DNA from: Tubulanus polymorphus
Lineage: Eukaryota; Nemertea; Palaeonemertea; Tubulaniformes; Tubulanidae
Reading direction: 5' to 3'
DNA: 64,000 nucleotides
Assembly (NCBI RefSeq): GCF_964204645.1
Contig: NC_134025.1
Span: forward strand, 21,608,001 to 21,672,000
The position numbers and the translations under genes were made by a program. The notes below the pieces were generated by a model. The model was not told the DNA's origin. It saw only the letters and a list, made by a program, of their open reading frames with translations, and ran no database searches. Shown piece by piece: positions 43,690 to 56,400 of this stretch. Position 1 is the first letter of the stretch. The number at the start of each line of letters is the position of its first letter.

Positions 43690-43860
43690 ATATGATATGA
43701 TTTTATTTTCATGTAAAATTTTTACAGAATTAATGGATAAACAAATTTAAAATTGTAATAATATTAGATGAGGGACTGCTTTGAAGCAACAGTTAGCTTA
43801 TACAAGAAAGCAGCCCTAGAAAAGAAAATATATAAAATGAAATGAAATTACTTATTACTG
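43690..43860 (+). repeat. Repeat family C, copy 2
   Basis: Diverged copy of the 17680 repeat, ending about 235 bp before the first seen exon of the channel gene. It is preceded by an ATATG microsatellite (43686-43701). Confidence 0.5.
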
Positions 43861-44094
43861 TTCATCCAAAAATTAAGCAAGCGATCAATTAAGCAATTAA
43901 TCAAGCAAGCGCAATGCGCCATACATGGCTTTAACGGAAGTTATGAATATACAATGTATATGGTGCTCTGAAAGACCAAAAATTGACCGGTTGGATCAGC
44001 GACGCATGATCATCAAATTCCTTAATGAAAATCAATTGTACATCCAAACTGCACAAATGAAAAAATATATATGAATATATGTCTATCTTTTCAG

Positions 44095-44496
44095 CCTCGG
44101 ATCAATGATCAACTCCAGTGTCACAGTAAGTCGTGACCCATGGATAATACAGGTGGTGGCCGTTTCCGTTTATTTACTAAAGAATCACTGGCCAGAATTG
44201 AACAACGCATAGCGGAGCTCAAAGAGAAACAGATAGAAAAAGAACTCAGAGAAAAGGAATTAAAAGAGCAAAAAGAGCATGGCGCGCAAAAATCTCCGTC
44301 GGACGTACCAACGGAGGCGTTATCCGGATTCGAACATGATCATATTCACGATGAACATGAACACGAACATGCCCCGAAAGAGAACCCAAGTATGGAAGCG
44401 GGTAAAAAGTTGCCGCCATCGTTATCGGACTATTTTCCGCCTGAACTGGCGGGAAAACCCCTCGAAGACTTCGATGAATATTACGACGATAAGAGG
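44095..44496 (+). CDS. Sodium channel exon 1 (5' leader end plus N-terminus, residues 1-119)
   Basis: The acceptor TTTTCAG ends at 44094, so at least one untranslated exon lies upstream. Coding starts at ATG 44140, chosen because an in-frame TGA sits at 44134 and because the product begins with the family N-terminus ([15 protein letters not shown], residues 10-24). A Lys/Glu-rich probable coiled coil follows (25-47), then a His/Asp/Glu-rich patch (66-77), then [16 protein letters not shown] (100-115), typical of Nav1. The donor GTAAGT is at 44497 in phase 0. Oddity: a second GTAAGT at 44126 lies inside the leader and could make a 31-nt mini-exon or be ignored. Confidence 0.93.
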
Positions 44497-47400
44497 GTAA
44501 GTTTAAGTGAATCATACTACAGACAAAATCGGTACCGGCGGCCAGCAGATGGTGCGAATTACAGTCGGTTTCAGAAGTGGCCTCGGTAGCTCAGAGTACT
44601 CTGAGCTACCGAGGCCAAAATAATTTGTTTTCTCGCCCGATATATTTGTTTTCTTGCGTTAATATTTGTTTTTTCGCTATAAAATTTGTTTTCAGATTTT
44701 TCAAGTTCGAATCTCGCCCAAAATATTTGTTTTTTCGCATCAATATTTGTTTGGCGGGACGAGAAAACGTAATGCCGTTGCTTTTCGCTTTCGGTACTCA
44801 GTGACAAGTGGGTTCGAGTCCTGCTAGCTGCGTACAGTGCGGACAACACTTCAAAGGCCGCCCCATCGTGAGGTTTTCAAAATAGAAATATTACCAGAAA
44901 ATACGAGCTTCCAATTCAACATCTTTATATAGACTTTTCTTATTGTGTCTGGAATATATTTTCATTAGATTTGTTGCGTTGAATTCGCATACACTTCTAT
45001 GATTGTAGAAAGCCGATTAAATTGCTTGCAAACCCGTGGATCTTACTGGAATCCTCGATTGTGATGTGTAACATTGGTGATTGACGAACATACTTTTTAA
45101 ACTATTGACCACTTTTAAAATGTGATGCGCGTGTCTTCTCTGTGGAATATAGTATTGGATTAATCGTATCATTCATCAATATAATAATTTTCCAATTTCC
45201 GGTAGACTTTAGGGTGCGATTGAAAGTGTTGTTTCCTTGAACACTAACATCCCTGGAGATATACGTTCATCATTCCATCGCTTAATGACATCTAAGATAA
45301 TAGATCTAATAATATATACGTATAATCGTATTGACTCAATCAAAATCCCATCTTATGAGATAACACGGTTAATGCCCACTTATGAATAACCTTAAACCTC
45401 ATACCCGCACTTGTACTCGATACTTGTCTGGAAGTCATAATACGATGAACCTAGGGGTTCTTGGTGAGGCTTTAATGTTCTGCAGCAATATTGAATGCAG
45501 ATTGGGGTTCTTCAAGACATTAAGGTTCTTGACAAGAACCTTAAACTGGTTAACATTGTCAATTAAGAATTTAGTAGACCTGCCTCAGGTAATATAGTAT
45601 AGCCGATGATTAAAGCCGATTTTCTATGTGGTGTAGGTCATAATGCAAAACACTAGCCACCGCGCAAAGGTTCGCATCCAGACTTATTACTCCGATGTCC
45701 GTATTGCTATGAGTCTCAAAATCCGACCATCTTTCTCTCGCCCCTTCAACCGACATAGTGAAATGTACAACCACGCTCGCCTCTCGGTCATAAATCGACA
45801 TGAATGCATTCATATAATTTTGGTTACGCGCGCACACCACCGATAGACACGCGATTCCAGATAACTTAAGTGTCATGTAATGACTGTATTGCCGCATAAA
45901 ACTGTCTTCAACATGATAGGAAATTGTTTATTTCCCGTCAGTCAACTTGCAATACCCAGCCGACGACATTGGCATAAAAACCTGAAATGTCTTCATAAGC
46001 AAGCGCTACGTATACGGCAGCCTGACACTGTTTGCTAGACGCGCTTCGTTCGATAACACCAGTCATGTTCTGCTAAATTGCTATTTAAAGTAGCCAAGCC
46101 TTATTACAAGAACACATCGCATTCCGATAAGACAATGCAGGTCATCGACACGAGTCGGGCAAAAGCAATTTCAGGTAGGCTAATCATGCCGTCCTTGACG
46201 GCAGTACGCGCTCACCACATCATCGAATGGCGAATGAATAAGCCAACTCAGCTGGAAAATGATGTCTGGCTTAGCGCGTAGATGCGCTGGCGGAAAACCT
46301 ACATTTAATACAAATGGTACGCGATTGATATTGAATAGAACTCGGGATAACTACGTGAATAATGCTTCATTCCTCATTTTAAGGCGACTTTCCTACGTCA
46401 AATCAAAAATAAGCCACGACTAAATACACAAAATGTCAGTTCGTTCGTCACGAATGGTAAATATCTGTCTGCAGTTTCAGTCTCTGCAATCGATGAAACG
46501 AGATAATTTCTCGGCGGTATAGAGTGACGTCAAAAGTCGCGATTTTCGCTGTTTACTTATCGATAATAGCGAGGTTTAAACTCATATCTATTCACACTCG
46601 GGATCATTTGGAAGAAATATGTATCAAAAATCGCGGGTAAGACCAACTCGCCGGTATAAATCAAATGGCGAATCGTTTAGATCGTCTCATAGATAAAGCG
46701 TTGTTCGATAAGGTTTTCGTTCTGTAAGAATCCTCGCCGTAAATGAGGCATCGCGGTGGATCGCTTTCGTGAAGATGGCGGCGGGCGTCGTGTATGTATA
46801 CGTTCTTCTTGTGCAATCAAAGAGCGAATATCAAATTACCGCCTGCGTTTTTTTTTCCGCGCGTGTCGTACCTTATTTTCCCGGCGTAGTCGCTATACGG
46901 CGTTCCGCGACTCGGGGCGTTCATTAGCAATTATTTCGCAATTGTTTTTTGCTCGTGTCAATAATAACGACGGCTCCTTAATGCCTAGAAGTGAGTCTGA
47001 CGACACTGCATATAAACGACCGTGTAGGCAAACATTAAAAAACAATATTCCAACCGTTGTTATGTACGTTAATCAGTTCGAAATCTTAACAATATCGACA
47101 ATCATCCTTGTGAAAATGAAAAAGGATATATCGCTTATATGGCAGGACGGAAACGAACAAGAAAACTTACTTGAAAGTTTATTGACGCCTTGAAAAAGAA
47201 TCAATGAAGTTTATCTGAATTTCCATATATCAACAAATGAATTGATTTGAATTGACCGGCAACCAGTCTAACCCGAATATTTGAGATGACGTGGTAGACT
47301 GGTTGCTGGACTCTATTTCAATAGACTGGTTAGATGCCGAATTATGTGCCGAGTGAATTCGCAGTCAGAATTTTTCAATTGAAACTGGTAACCAGTCTAT

Positions 47401-50400
47401 TCATGTTTTTTTTATGCCATTTTGACTGCGAATATTTCAGGTGGTGCAGAATTCGCCAGGCAAACCATCTAACGACGTAGTCACTCACACAATATTCTAA
47501 TTCATTATCAAAATTGCATGAACAATTATCCAATCGAAAATAAGGGTCATAAACTTGATCAATTACGAAATAAACGCCAATTTTCAGAATTGTAATTGTT
47601 ATTTTGTAACGTCAATATTGACGTAGTGCACATTGACTCACACAATGCTTATTTAAAACACCAATATTGATGACGTAATGCACATCGTCTAACTCAGTAT
47701 CCCCCAAATAACGCATAGTAAATATCAATGTATGAAAATGTTATTGTAACGGTTTTTATGACGTCAAAAAAATTGTGTTGCGGTCTTTACGACAATAAGA
47801 ACCTAGTGTATATATGCATAGAACTATAAGCGAAAGGGAAAGCCAACTCCGTGACGTCACTATACATTGTTTATTGCCACCGGTGAGGGCGCAGAACAAA
47901 CCACAAGATTACTAGCGGTGCCTAGCGGATTTTTGAGGAGTCGGCCTTCCCTTTCGCTTATAGTTCTATGATATATGTAAGCTATACGTAGGCTGAACAA
48001 AGAATGCCGCGTAGCAGCCGATTGGAAGTCATTACTGTAATATAGACGCTAGGCTAGTATTTGATTCAATCAAAAATGTGATCGGATTATCCTTTCAGTG
48101 AAAACTCGGCTAGATTATCGAAGCTATTTGATTTCGACGACTCTCGCCAATAAACGATCAAAATTAGAAAAAGAAACGCGATGTCCCCGGCGCGTTCGTT
48201 TGTGTGTTCGTCTGCGGGGGTCGAGTTCATTTTGCCTGATAAGATTACGGTTGGAAATCGTGTGCTGAACGTCAACACAAGCATATCCGCACGCTCGATC
48301 TGTTATTACGTCTGAATCGATGATTCCAGAATTAGGCAGCGCTGCGCATTCGATATTCGCGACTGTATTAGCCAGTTCTGTAGATCGAAGCGTTTCCCAC
48401 GAAACCCTTTTAATACTAGTGACTGGCACGAACGGCCTACGGATATGCCTTCAGATACAGTACAAATTTTTCAAGATACTTATCAAACATTTTATATAAT
48501 AATCAAAGCGAATAGTAGATTTTTGCATTCCATTCGTCGATTTTGGTTTCAAATGTACTTGTCGTAGGCCGCTCGTAAACAGCCATTTATTACGGAGGGT
48601 AGCAGTAATCTATGGTGCCTCCGGGGTTAAAACTGCATCGTAAACTTGTTGTCGCTGGCTTGTAAGACCGACAGTCTGAGTCTTAATGGGGTTTTTCATA
48701 GATGATATACATGTATGTCACCAGGTACAAAACAAGGCAATTATTACATGCTAATGTAACGATAAATCTCCCGACTATTCCCTTACTGTGTTATTAGCCT
48801 GCATCCAATCAGTCAGAAAGCGGTCTCCCCTGTAAAAGTAATGTTAAGATATTCATCACGTCGAACATATGCTATATATTGCAGCGAATGCTGAAGATTT
48901 CGGGAGAGGTGCGTGCGTTATATTTGCCCCTTCTTTCTTTTTGCAGACATTCGTTGTTGTATCGAAGGACAAGACAATCTTCCGGTTTAGCGCCACATCT
49001 GGAATGTTTTGCCTCACACCACAGAATATCATAAGACGGGCAGCGATATATGTTTTAGTCCATCCATATCCTTTTATTGAAAAACGAAATTCATCGTTTT
49101 TCCGGGTACATGTATTATGTTCTTTCTAAAGGCCGCAGTGCCCACACTACCGATTTCGTCAGTTCGCTTGGCCGAGTCATTAGGCTAAAAAATTGTAAAT
49201 ACCTGGTTTCTCCTTTCTGCCGAGCCTAAAAGTTGATCCAATCGGCTGCCTATCTACCAAGTACAATACGCTTTTTTCTTTTAAATCATGATCAAGCTAA
49301 CAATAACAGGCGACCCGGTAGTTATATTATAAACTGATTACAAATTTCATTGCAGTTTACAGAATGCTCCGGCCGATTATGCGAAACAAGGTATCATTTT
49401 TAGCTTCATGTAGCCGGTGATCCGAAAAAAATCGGGAAAGTGTGCGCCGTCGGATGCCTGGGTCGGATGATATGAAATATGACTACGACTACTGGTCGTA
49501 AAGGTGTGGCGGTGATCAGCCCGCAAAAAACGAACCGATAGATAGCGAATCAAACGTATTCCGGTTTAGGAATAGCAATTCCGGATTACAAATCTTCTAC
49601 CTGCCTTCCATCAGGTTTACAGATCGTGCTATTCTGGAAGTGGTACAGGATGAAATCTGGTCAAAAGGAAAGCGCTATTGAAAAGTATTCCCGAATCGAG
49701 AGACCACTCGAAACTTGCCTTATCTACAGAAGTCGCTTGATTGTACTTCATAGTGTGATCAGGCTTGGAGTAAATCAGTGCGTGATTTCTCCAAGGATCA
49801 TGCTACTAGATGATAGCGAAGGGGGTGTGTCGTATAGGTATGCACGGAACAAACCAACTCGGGCTCGCCGGCCATCGCCGGTGCACTGTCTATCAGAGTA
49901 TATACCTTTCAACACGCCATTACGGATATTATCCATTTTCACTATTCCCAATACGTGCATCATTCTATATCAAATGTTCGATTTCATGGTGTCATTTCGA
50001 ACGGCTAGGTGTTCTTCTTGCTTCCATGACAAAGTGATTTATTTTCTAGAATGTGATCAGAGAACGGTGTGATATATAGATGCGTGTTAGTGCATGCTGA
50101 GTGTCTGTGTTTTAAGAAGTCTTACACATTACGTATATATAAGTAGTTGGGGAGGGGGTGGTTCAAGACGGTACCATACCCGTTAAAACATATAGAAATT
50201 AGCCAAAGCCTGACAAATGCACATACGAATTACTTTCAATTAAAGGAGATTATTATGACAGAGTTCGAGGGCGTCAATATGATTTCTCGTTCCTCAACAT
50301 TACATGCGAGCTGTGGCATAGTACGTAACCAGCTTATTCCTCGTGACAGAGAAAATCAGTTATTTTAAGACGATTGCTCCATGGGACACAGGCGAACTAT

Positions 50401-53400
50401 TTTGTGACAAGAATTGCCTCCGTGAAATTACACAAAGCGGCTTATTCTTGATTTATAACGTTATATTCTAATGACGTTTTGATTCGTCAAATATTTCGTT
50501 TTTATATAAAAATTATGTTTTTTGTCTTATGTTATTCGCGCGTAGGCGGTTGCCGATAGAGTACCTCGAAGATATTAGTGCGTGTAGATTTCAGTCACAA
50601 CAAGGGTGGATCTAAATTTCTACTAGAATTTCCATGAAACCTGTCGCGACTGTTTTCGATCATTATACAGTAGACTTAGCTCAAGTCGGATCTTTTGGGA
50701 CCGTAAAAATGTGTCCGACTTGAGGGATATCCCATCTTATTCATTCCATCCGATCTCATTCATTCTGTTGGATCTTATTCATTCCATTAAAAGTGTCCCA
50801 AAAATATTTTAAAAAGCGTCCGAGTTGAACGGTTATCGGGTTGATCAGATCCGACTTGGCCGATTACACGGGACAAAATTTTCGACAAGGTTGGCGCTAC
50901 TTAATCAGAAAACTAACTTGAAAGTTGATTGACGCCCTGAAAAATAGCACATTGCTTGATTATGTCGACAATATTCAATATGATATAATAGTAAGGATTA
51001 GTAAAGTTATTTTGAATTTGAATATATCGAAAATTGAATTGAATTGACCGGCAACCAGTCTAGCCCCGATATATCGATGCATAGTGCACATACATCCTCT
51101 ACAAATAATAATCATCAAATTTATCAGTAAATATGAGTTTTAAGATATGTTTAGTTACAAAATTCACAGTTGTAATTGTTCTTTCCAAACGCCAAGATTG
51201 ATGACGTAGTGCACATCGACTCACAGAGAATCCCTTAAATAACGCATACTAGGTATCAGTGAATATAAACATTATTGAAACGGTTTTTACGGCGTCAAAA
51301 ATCATCGTAACTAAACATATAGCCACTAATCGGTTAGCTCTCGATTAAGACGTGATCTTTTCAGGGCGTCATAGCAAGACATGCGATGCATTTCGATATA
51401 GTTTTCGTTCTAGATTTTTGTTTCACTGCATGGTGTGGTGTGTGTGTGTTTCAATGTCTGTTAGTTGATCAATGACGTCATGTGCACCGTGTATAATGAA
51501 ACAAATATACGAAAAGAAAGAACCGTGCGTGCGTGCAACGTAATTCTTATCCGGACCTCATCGAGATCGAGGTGGACGGAGCAACCGTGTTGTGGTTTTT
51601 AGTCTTTAGTATCAGCTGTGCGTTCCTTAACCCCATGTTCACATTTTTTAGTTTATTTGTCATGCTGACTATTCTTGTCAACTGTGTGTTCATGGCAATG
51701 CGGGAGAAATCCAATTCCATGACCAGTAAGATATCTGAGTAAGTAGGACCCCGAAACCTTTCATCAAAACGTCTTGGGTACTGGGAAATTGCGCACTTTC
51801 TGGATTTTGATCTTAATTCCTTTCGGGCTGATTATTCATGAGTTACAGATAAATCTCATTTCTGGAGATATTCCGTAACCAGCGAAGGGATTATCAACAC
51901 CCGAGTCGAACATCAGAAAGTGCTATGTCCTACCCGGCTTTTTAGAATATTTCATCATTTTTGAAATTTTTTCATTCTTTTTGCACGATTTTGAGTGTCG
52001 CCTTATAAAGCAGTTTCGATTTTCAGGGTTCTTGCCTTGCTCATTTGTGAACACTGGCGAGGCCGCAATAGGAAAAAAATCAACAATCGAATCCCAGCCA
52101 ATGGTCGATCCGATTGGATCCCGTTGCGGTTAGCCATCAACCACGGGCTTACAATCAACACAAATGAGCAATTTTTTTCAGATTTTTCATGCACAATTTC
52201 ATATTTGCTTCGAATAGCGTCGTTTAACATTTTTTCTAGTTTTCATCTGATGTATTTTTCTGATCACACAAAGTATTCTCCGGTGAGAGTCTAGCATTTT
52301 GTGCCAGAGTTCAGTCGTTTAACCTTGGGATCGACGGCGATGGATTTAGCTTCTGAATCGTTCACCTTTTTTCTAAATCGTCTTGCCTTTTCTTCGCTTT
52401 CCTTAACTTTTTTACATTATTTAGTTTGTCTGTTATGGTGACTATTCTTGTGAACTGTGCTTTTATGGCCATGAGGGAATCCCCAAATGATAAAACTAGC
52501 AAGATAGCCGAGTAAGTAATCTATATTTAGCGGCATCGGGAAAACGTGGTTTATTTCCTATTCGTGCGTGTCGAAAATGATTGACATTTTTTTTCGAGAT
52601 CATATTCGAACTATCTTCGACCGTCATCGTGTAGATATAAGGTTTTATCGGTTCATCGCATCTATAGGAAAACCACGTTTAAAGATGCTGCGCGCGTAGT
52701 GATGAAGTAATTAAGTGACAGTTTCGCATTTACAAGTATTAGTGCATTAGTCTTTATTAAGCTGGGCGTAGGTCGTCCTTGCGACTGCCAGCTACGCGTT
52801 GCGACGCGGTGTTGCAAAGACCCGTCGCAAGTCGCAGCGAGTCGCACACGCGCTACTTTCTGTACCCACGCTTGCCAGGGTTTGATTGCCTCCCGCCGTA
52901 GCCCACGCCAACACTAACCCTGGCCGCAGACCCTTCATTGGTGTATTACACGGCCTAGTTTCGGGCGGACGGGTTGCCCATCAGCAGCCACCTATATATC
53001 TAGACAATCATGCGTTGCATTGATAGTACGAATCTGTGAATAACAAGGCATCTGACTGAGACTGGTGGCCGTTATGGACGGCAGGCTGTCCGCCTAAGAA
53101 GTCTTGGGCGGTGTAATAGACCAATGAAGGGTCTGTGGCTCGGGTTTATGTGTGCTACGACGGGAGACAATCAAACCATGGCAAGCGAGGATGTACTTTC
53201 TGAAACGCGCCAGTTGTAACCGATCGCGTCGCGTCGCTGTCGACCTACACCTACCTCATTGCAATCCGTGTGCGTCAAAGCACCCAACTCTAAAACACTA
53301 TATAGTATACGTCCCTTTGGACTGCGCTGTCGTAGTAGTAGCCTATAGGCTAATATGATATGAAACTCGTCGTGTATACGTCCGATATGTATGTACATAA

Positions 53401-56400
53401 ATTTGAAAACCAATGGTAACGGGAAATCAGTGAAATTAGCATGGCCGTTTCATTTTTATGTATGGAATTATCGGTTAAAGCGGATTTTTTTCGGGGGTTT
53501 TCAATCGCGTTGCACCCGCTTTGCTTTCAGTTTTTGCAAGTTTTCATCATTGTTGTTTTGAGAATTTGACTTCGTTATGATTTTCATATCGTGATTGTAT
53601 AAGCAAATCGATTGAAAAAATATGTATCACTTTTCAATAGGATCTCTGTCTTGAATTCTAAAGCGCACAACACGTTTTTACAGCGTTTCCTCATCTTCGA
53701 ATCCACAACTTAGAAGTCAATTTCGTCTATATAGCCGATGTATATAACGTATGGTGATAATTCATAATGTTCGATTAAAATCAGCGGGTGCCTAAACTGC
53801 GATATTGTCATGAAGACAAACTTTTTAGACATGCATTATCAAATTATATTATGTTATATTCAACAACCAAATACTGTCAAATGTGATCATCCCTAGCGCA
53901 CAAAACACGAAATTAAGCAAATAGATTTATGGTTCGAAAATGCCTTTAGAATGCTCGTAGATTTGTTGTTTGAAAATTTAGAATCAGCTGTTTGTCCTAA
54001 TTGATAGAATGAATTTCTACTGTGTCCTATGTTGTTTCAGGCCCGTATTTACGGCAATTTACACTGTAGAAGCCTCGACTAAAATCCTTGCGAGAGGTGT
54101 CATTTTGGCGGAATTCACGTATTTACGGGATGCATGGAACTGGCTTGATTTTGCGGTCATTTCTTTAGCGTAAGTTTGAAATTATGTGAAAACGATTGAG
54201 TATTCCGAATATTTTTTGCCAACTGCGGTCGCGTGATCATCTCACCTCATGGCGAAGGTTAACGGGTTCGAATCTTCAAGGTCATGATAGGGTTGTTTAG
54301 TGGTCGTTGGTTGAAAGACAAACGAAAAATAACATGTTTCTTTTATCAATGAATATATCGGAGAATTTTCTTCTCGCCTTTTGTTGCAGATATTTGATGT
54401 TTCTTGTTAAGAACTTAGGCAACCTTTCGGCACTTCGTACATTTAGGGTGCTTAGAGCACTGAAGACAGTAGCTGTAGTACCGGGTATGTATACGGTCTA
54501 TACTCTAGGGCCGATAACGCTCAGAAAACATATCCGATAGTTTCGATTGACGAATGATATCAAATTTACTGAACCTCGTGTTTTTGTTGATCTTATCCGG
54601 TATCTGTTTTTAATGACGGGCGCATTCTATAGAAGTCGTCATTACGCAGACAATCCTATTTACTCGCGAAATCTTGCATAGAATAAAATATCAAACAAGT
54701 ATTCTAGGGGTTGTCCATAAAAAATGGCCACACAAAATTGCAAAATTTTGACCCCCTCCCCCATATCCACTGAATGCCAACGTTGTACCTACCCCCTTCC
54801 CCCTGTCCATCGGACAAACAAGCAATTAAAGACATCAGGTATCCATTCATGCAAAGTAATGTTTTTTTTAATTTCACTTAATCGTCTATCATACGCTCTG
54901 GACTACAGTTTGTTATTCCAGACGTCATCTTGAAAACATATTTGAACTATTTCTCTTCTTATTCGAAATTGAATAACCCGAATGAACACATCCAAACAAC
55001 CACCCTCCCCTTTGTCCACAAAATTCCAAAGTTCCCAATCCCCTCCCTCGACCTTAGACGTCTTTTATGGACAGCCCCTTATACGATTACTATTCTCAAT
55101 CAGGAGTTTCGTACTTCGTCGTATATATAATCTGTCTCCTGAACAAAATCTAGATCAGTGGAGGGTCGGCGAAACGCATCGATTCCTGTGATGTATAATG
55201 ACTCAGATTACAAAAGAATTCGCTTAAAAATAAAATCAAAGGCGATCGTTGACTTTATTCTCGTTTATTTCAAACAATATTCAGGATTGAAAACTATCGT
55301 TGGCGCCTTGATGGAAGCCGTGCGCCGGTTACGCGATGTGATGATCCTGACTTGTTTCGTCTTGTCTATATTTGCATTGATCGGCTTACAAATTTATTCG
55401 GGTAGTTTATTACAAAAGTGTGTCAGAGATCCACCGGAGGAATATAACATAACGAAGGAGAACGACACCGATCCTGGCTGGCTAGCTTGGATCGAAGATG
55501 AAAGTAAGTTACATATCAAACCCTTTTTCTTTTAACTCATCAAAATGTTTGATATATTGCGCCTTAACTTGCAACCATGGACATCAGGGGTGGATCCAGC
55601 GATTTGAGCAGAGGGGGTCAAGCGTAGTGTCTTCCCATTCAATGAAAAACGTATTCTCCTGAAATTTGACGATCAAACTTACAAAATGTGTGCATTATCC
55701 ACCTACAGTTATTTCTGGCAGACGCAGAAACAGCAGTCGATAAAAATTTGAATTGTGGTTAGTTTCATATTGATTGATATATCACAATCAGAAAATATCG
55801 GAATACAGAGAAGGGAGTCGAGACCTCGTAACCCCCCCCCCCCTGAATCCGCCCCCGAATATGATGTTTTATTTCTTACTCACAAAATAGTTCTATTCCA
55901 GTAAACATGAAAACCGTGATAGAAATTGTCCATATATTTACCTTGTTTTTAGGTAACTATTACGAATACAATGGAGCCTATACGGGATTCATGGTCTGTG
56001 ATCATGCTAAAAATGGCGGGTAAGGTGTAAGGCTGTATTTTGCATACTTCTGAAATTCATGCCAGTATACATGTCGAGATATCAAATAAAATGTATTCTT
56101 TTTCAAATATAGCGACCTTTTGGCAATGATAGTGTACTTGCGTTTTTGCTTGTACGTAATATAAGTGAAATTCCCGAACTTTTATGTTTCACATATGTGT
56201 ATCCTATCTAAGATGAAATACTTAATCAAATAGAAAATATTGAATACGATAGCAAAGGTGATATACGTTCTTTTTCCGTTTAGATTGTGTCCACCTGACT
56301 ACACGTGCGTTAGAAACGTCGGCGAGAACCCAAATTTTGGATATACAAATTTTGATAATTTTGGCTGGGCTCTGCTCAGTTCCTTCAGACTCATGACGCA

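Larger units (their letters stand above)
44497..48946 (+). other. Intron 1 of the sodium channel gene
   Basis: GT-AG intron of 4450 nt. It holds a tRNA-like palindromic repeat right after exon 1 (44578-44850), a long copy of repeat family A (47157-47790) with a 154-bp MITE directly behind it (47817-47970), and otherwise unique AT-rich sequence. A Kozak-like GAAGATGGCGGCG at 46781 opens no convincing gene. Confidence 0.85.
49066..51642 (+). other. U12-type AT-AC intron 2 (to exon 3a; extends to 52415 when exon 3b is used)
   Basis: Seen: donor ATATCCTT at 49066-49073, branch site TTCCTTAAC at 51623-51631, terminal AC at 51641-51642, with 12 nt from the branch A to the end. The alternative acceptor has TTCCTTAAC at 52399-52407 and AC at 52414-52415. 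Vertebrate SCN genes have a U12 AT-AC intron at about this position before DI S1 (established knowledge), so it is probably ancestral. The intron also contains a copy of repeat family A (50907-51310) and a possible pogo-like repeat (about 50667-50875). Confidence 0.9.

Noticed and set aside
44246-44515. Minus-strand 89-codon frame over exon 1
   Set aside because: Shadow of the coding exon; no homology pattern of its own.
46756-47193. 145-codon open frame with GAAGATGGCGGCG near its start
   Set aside because: Lies inside intron 1 and its 3' end runs into repeat A. No domain seen.
49066-49129. Continuation of the exon 2 frame past 49065
   Set aside because: Residues after HP stop matching Nav channels, and the ATATCCTT U12 donor explains the exon end.
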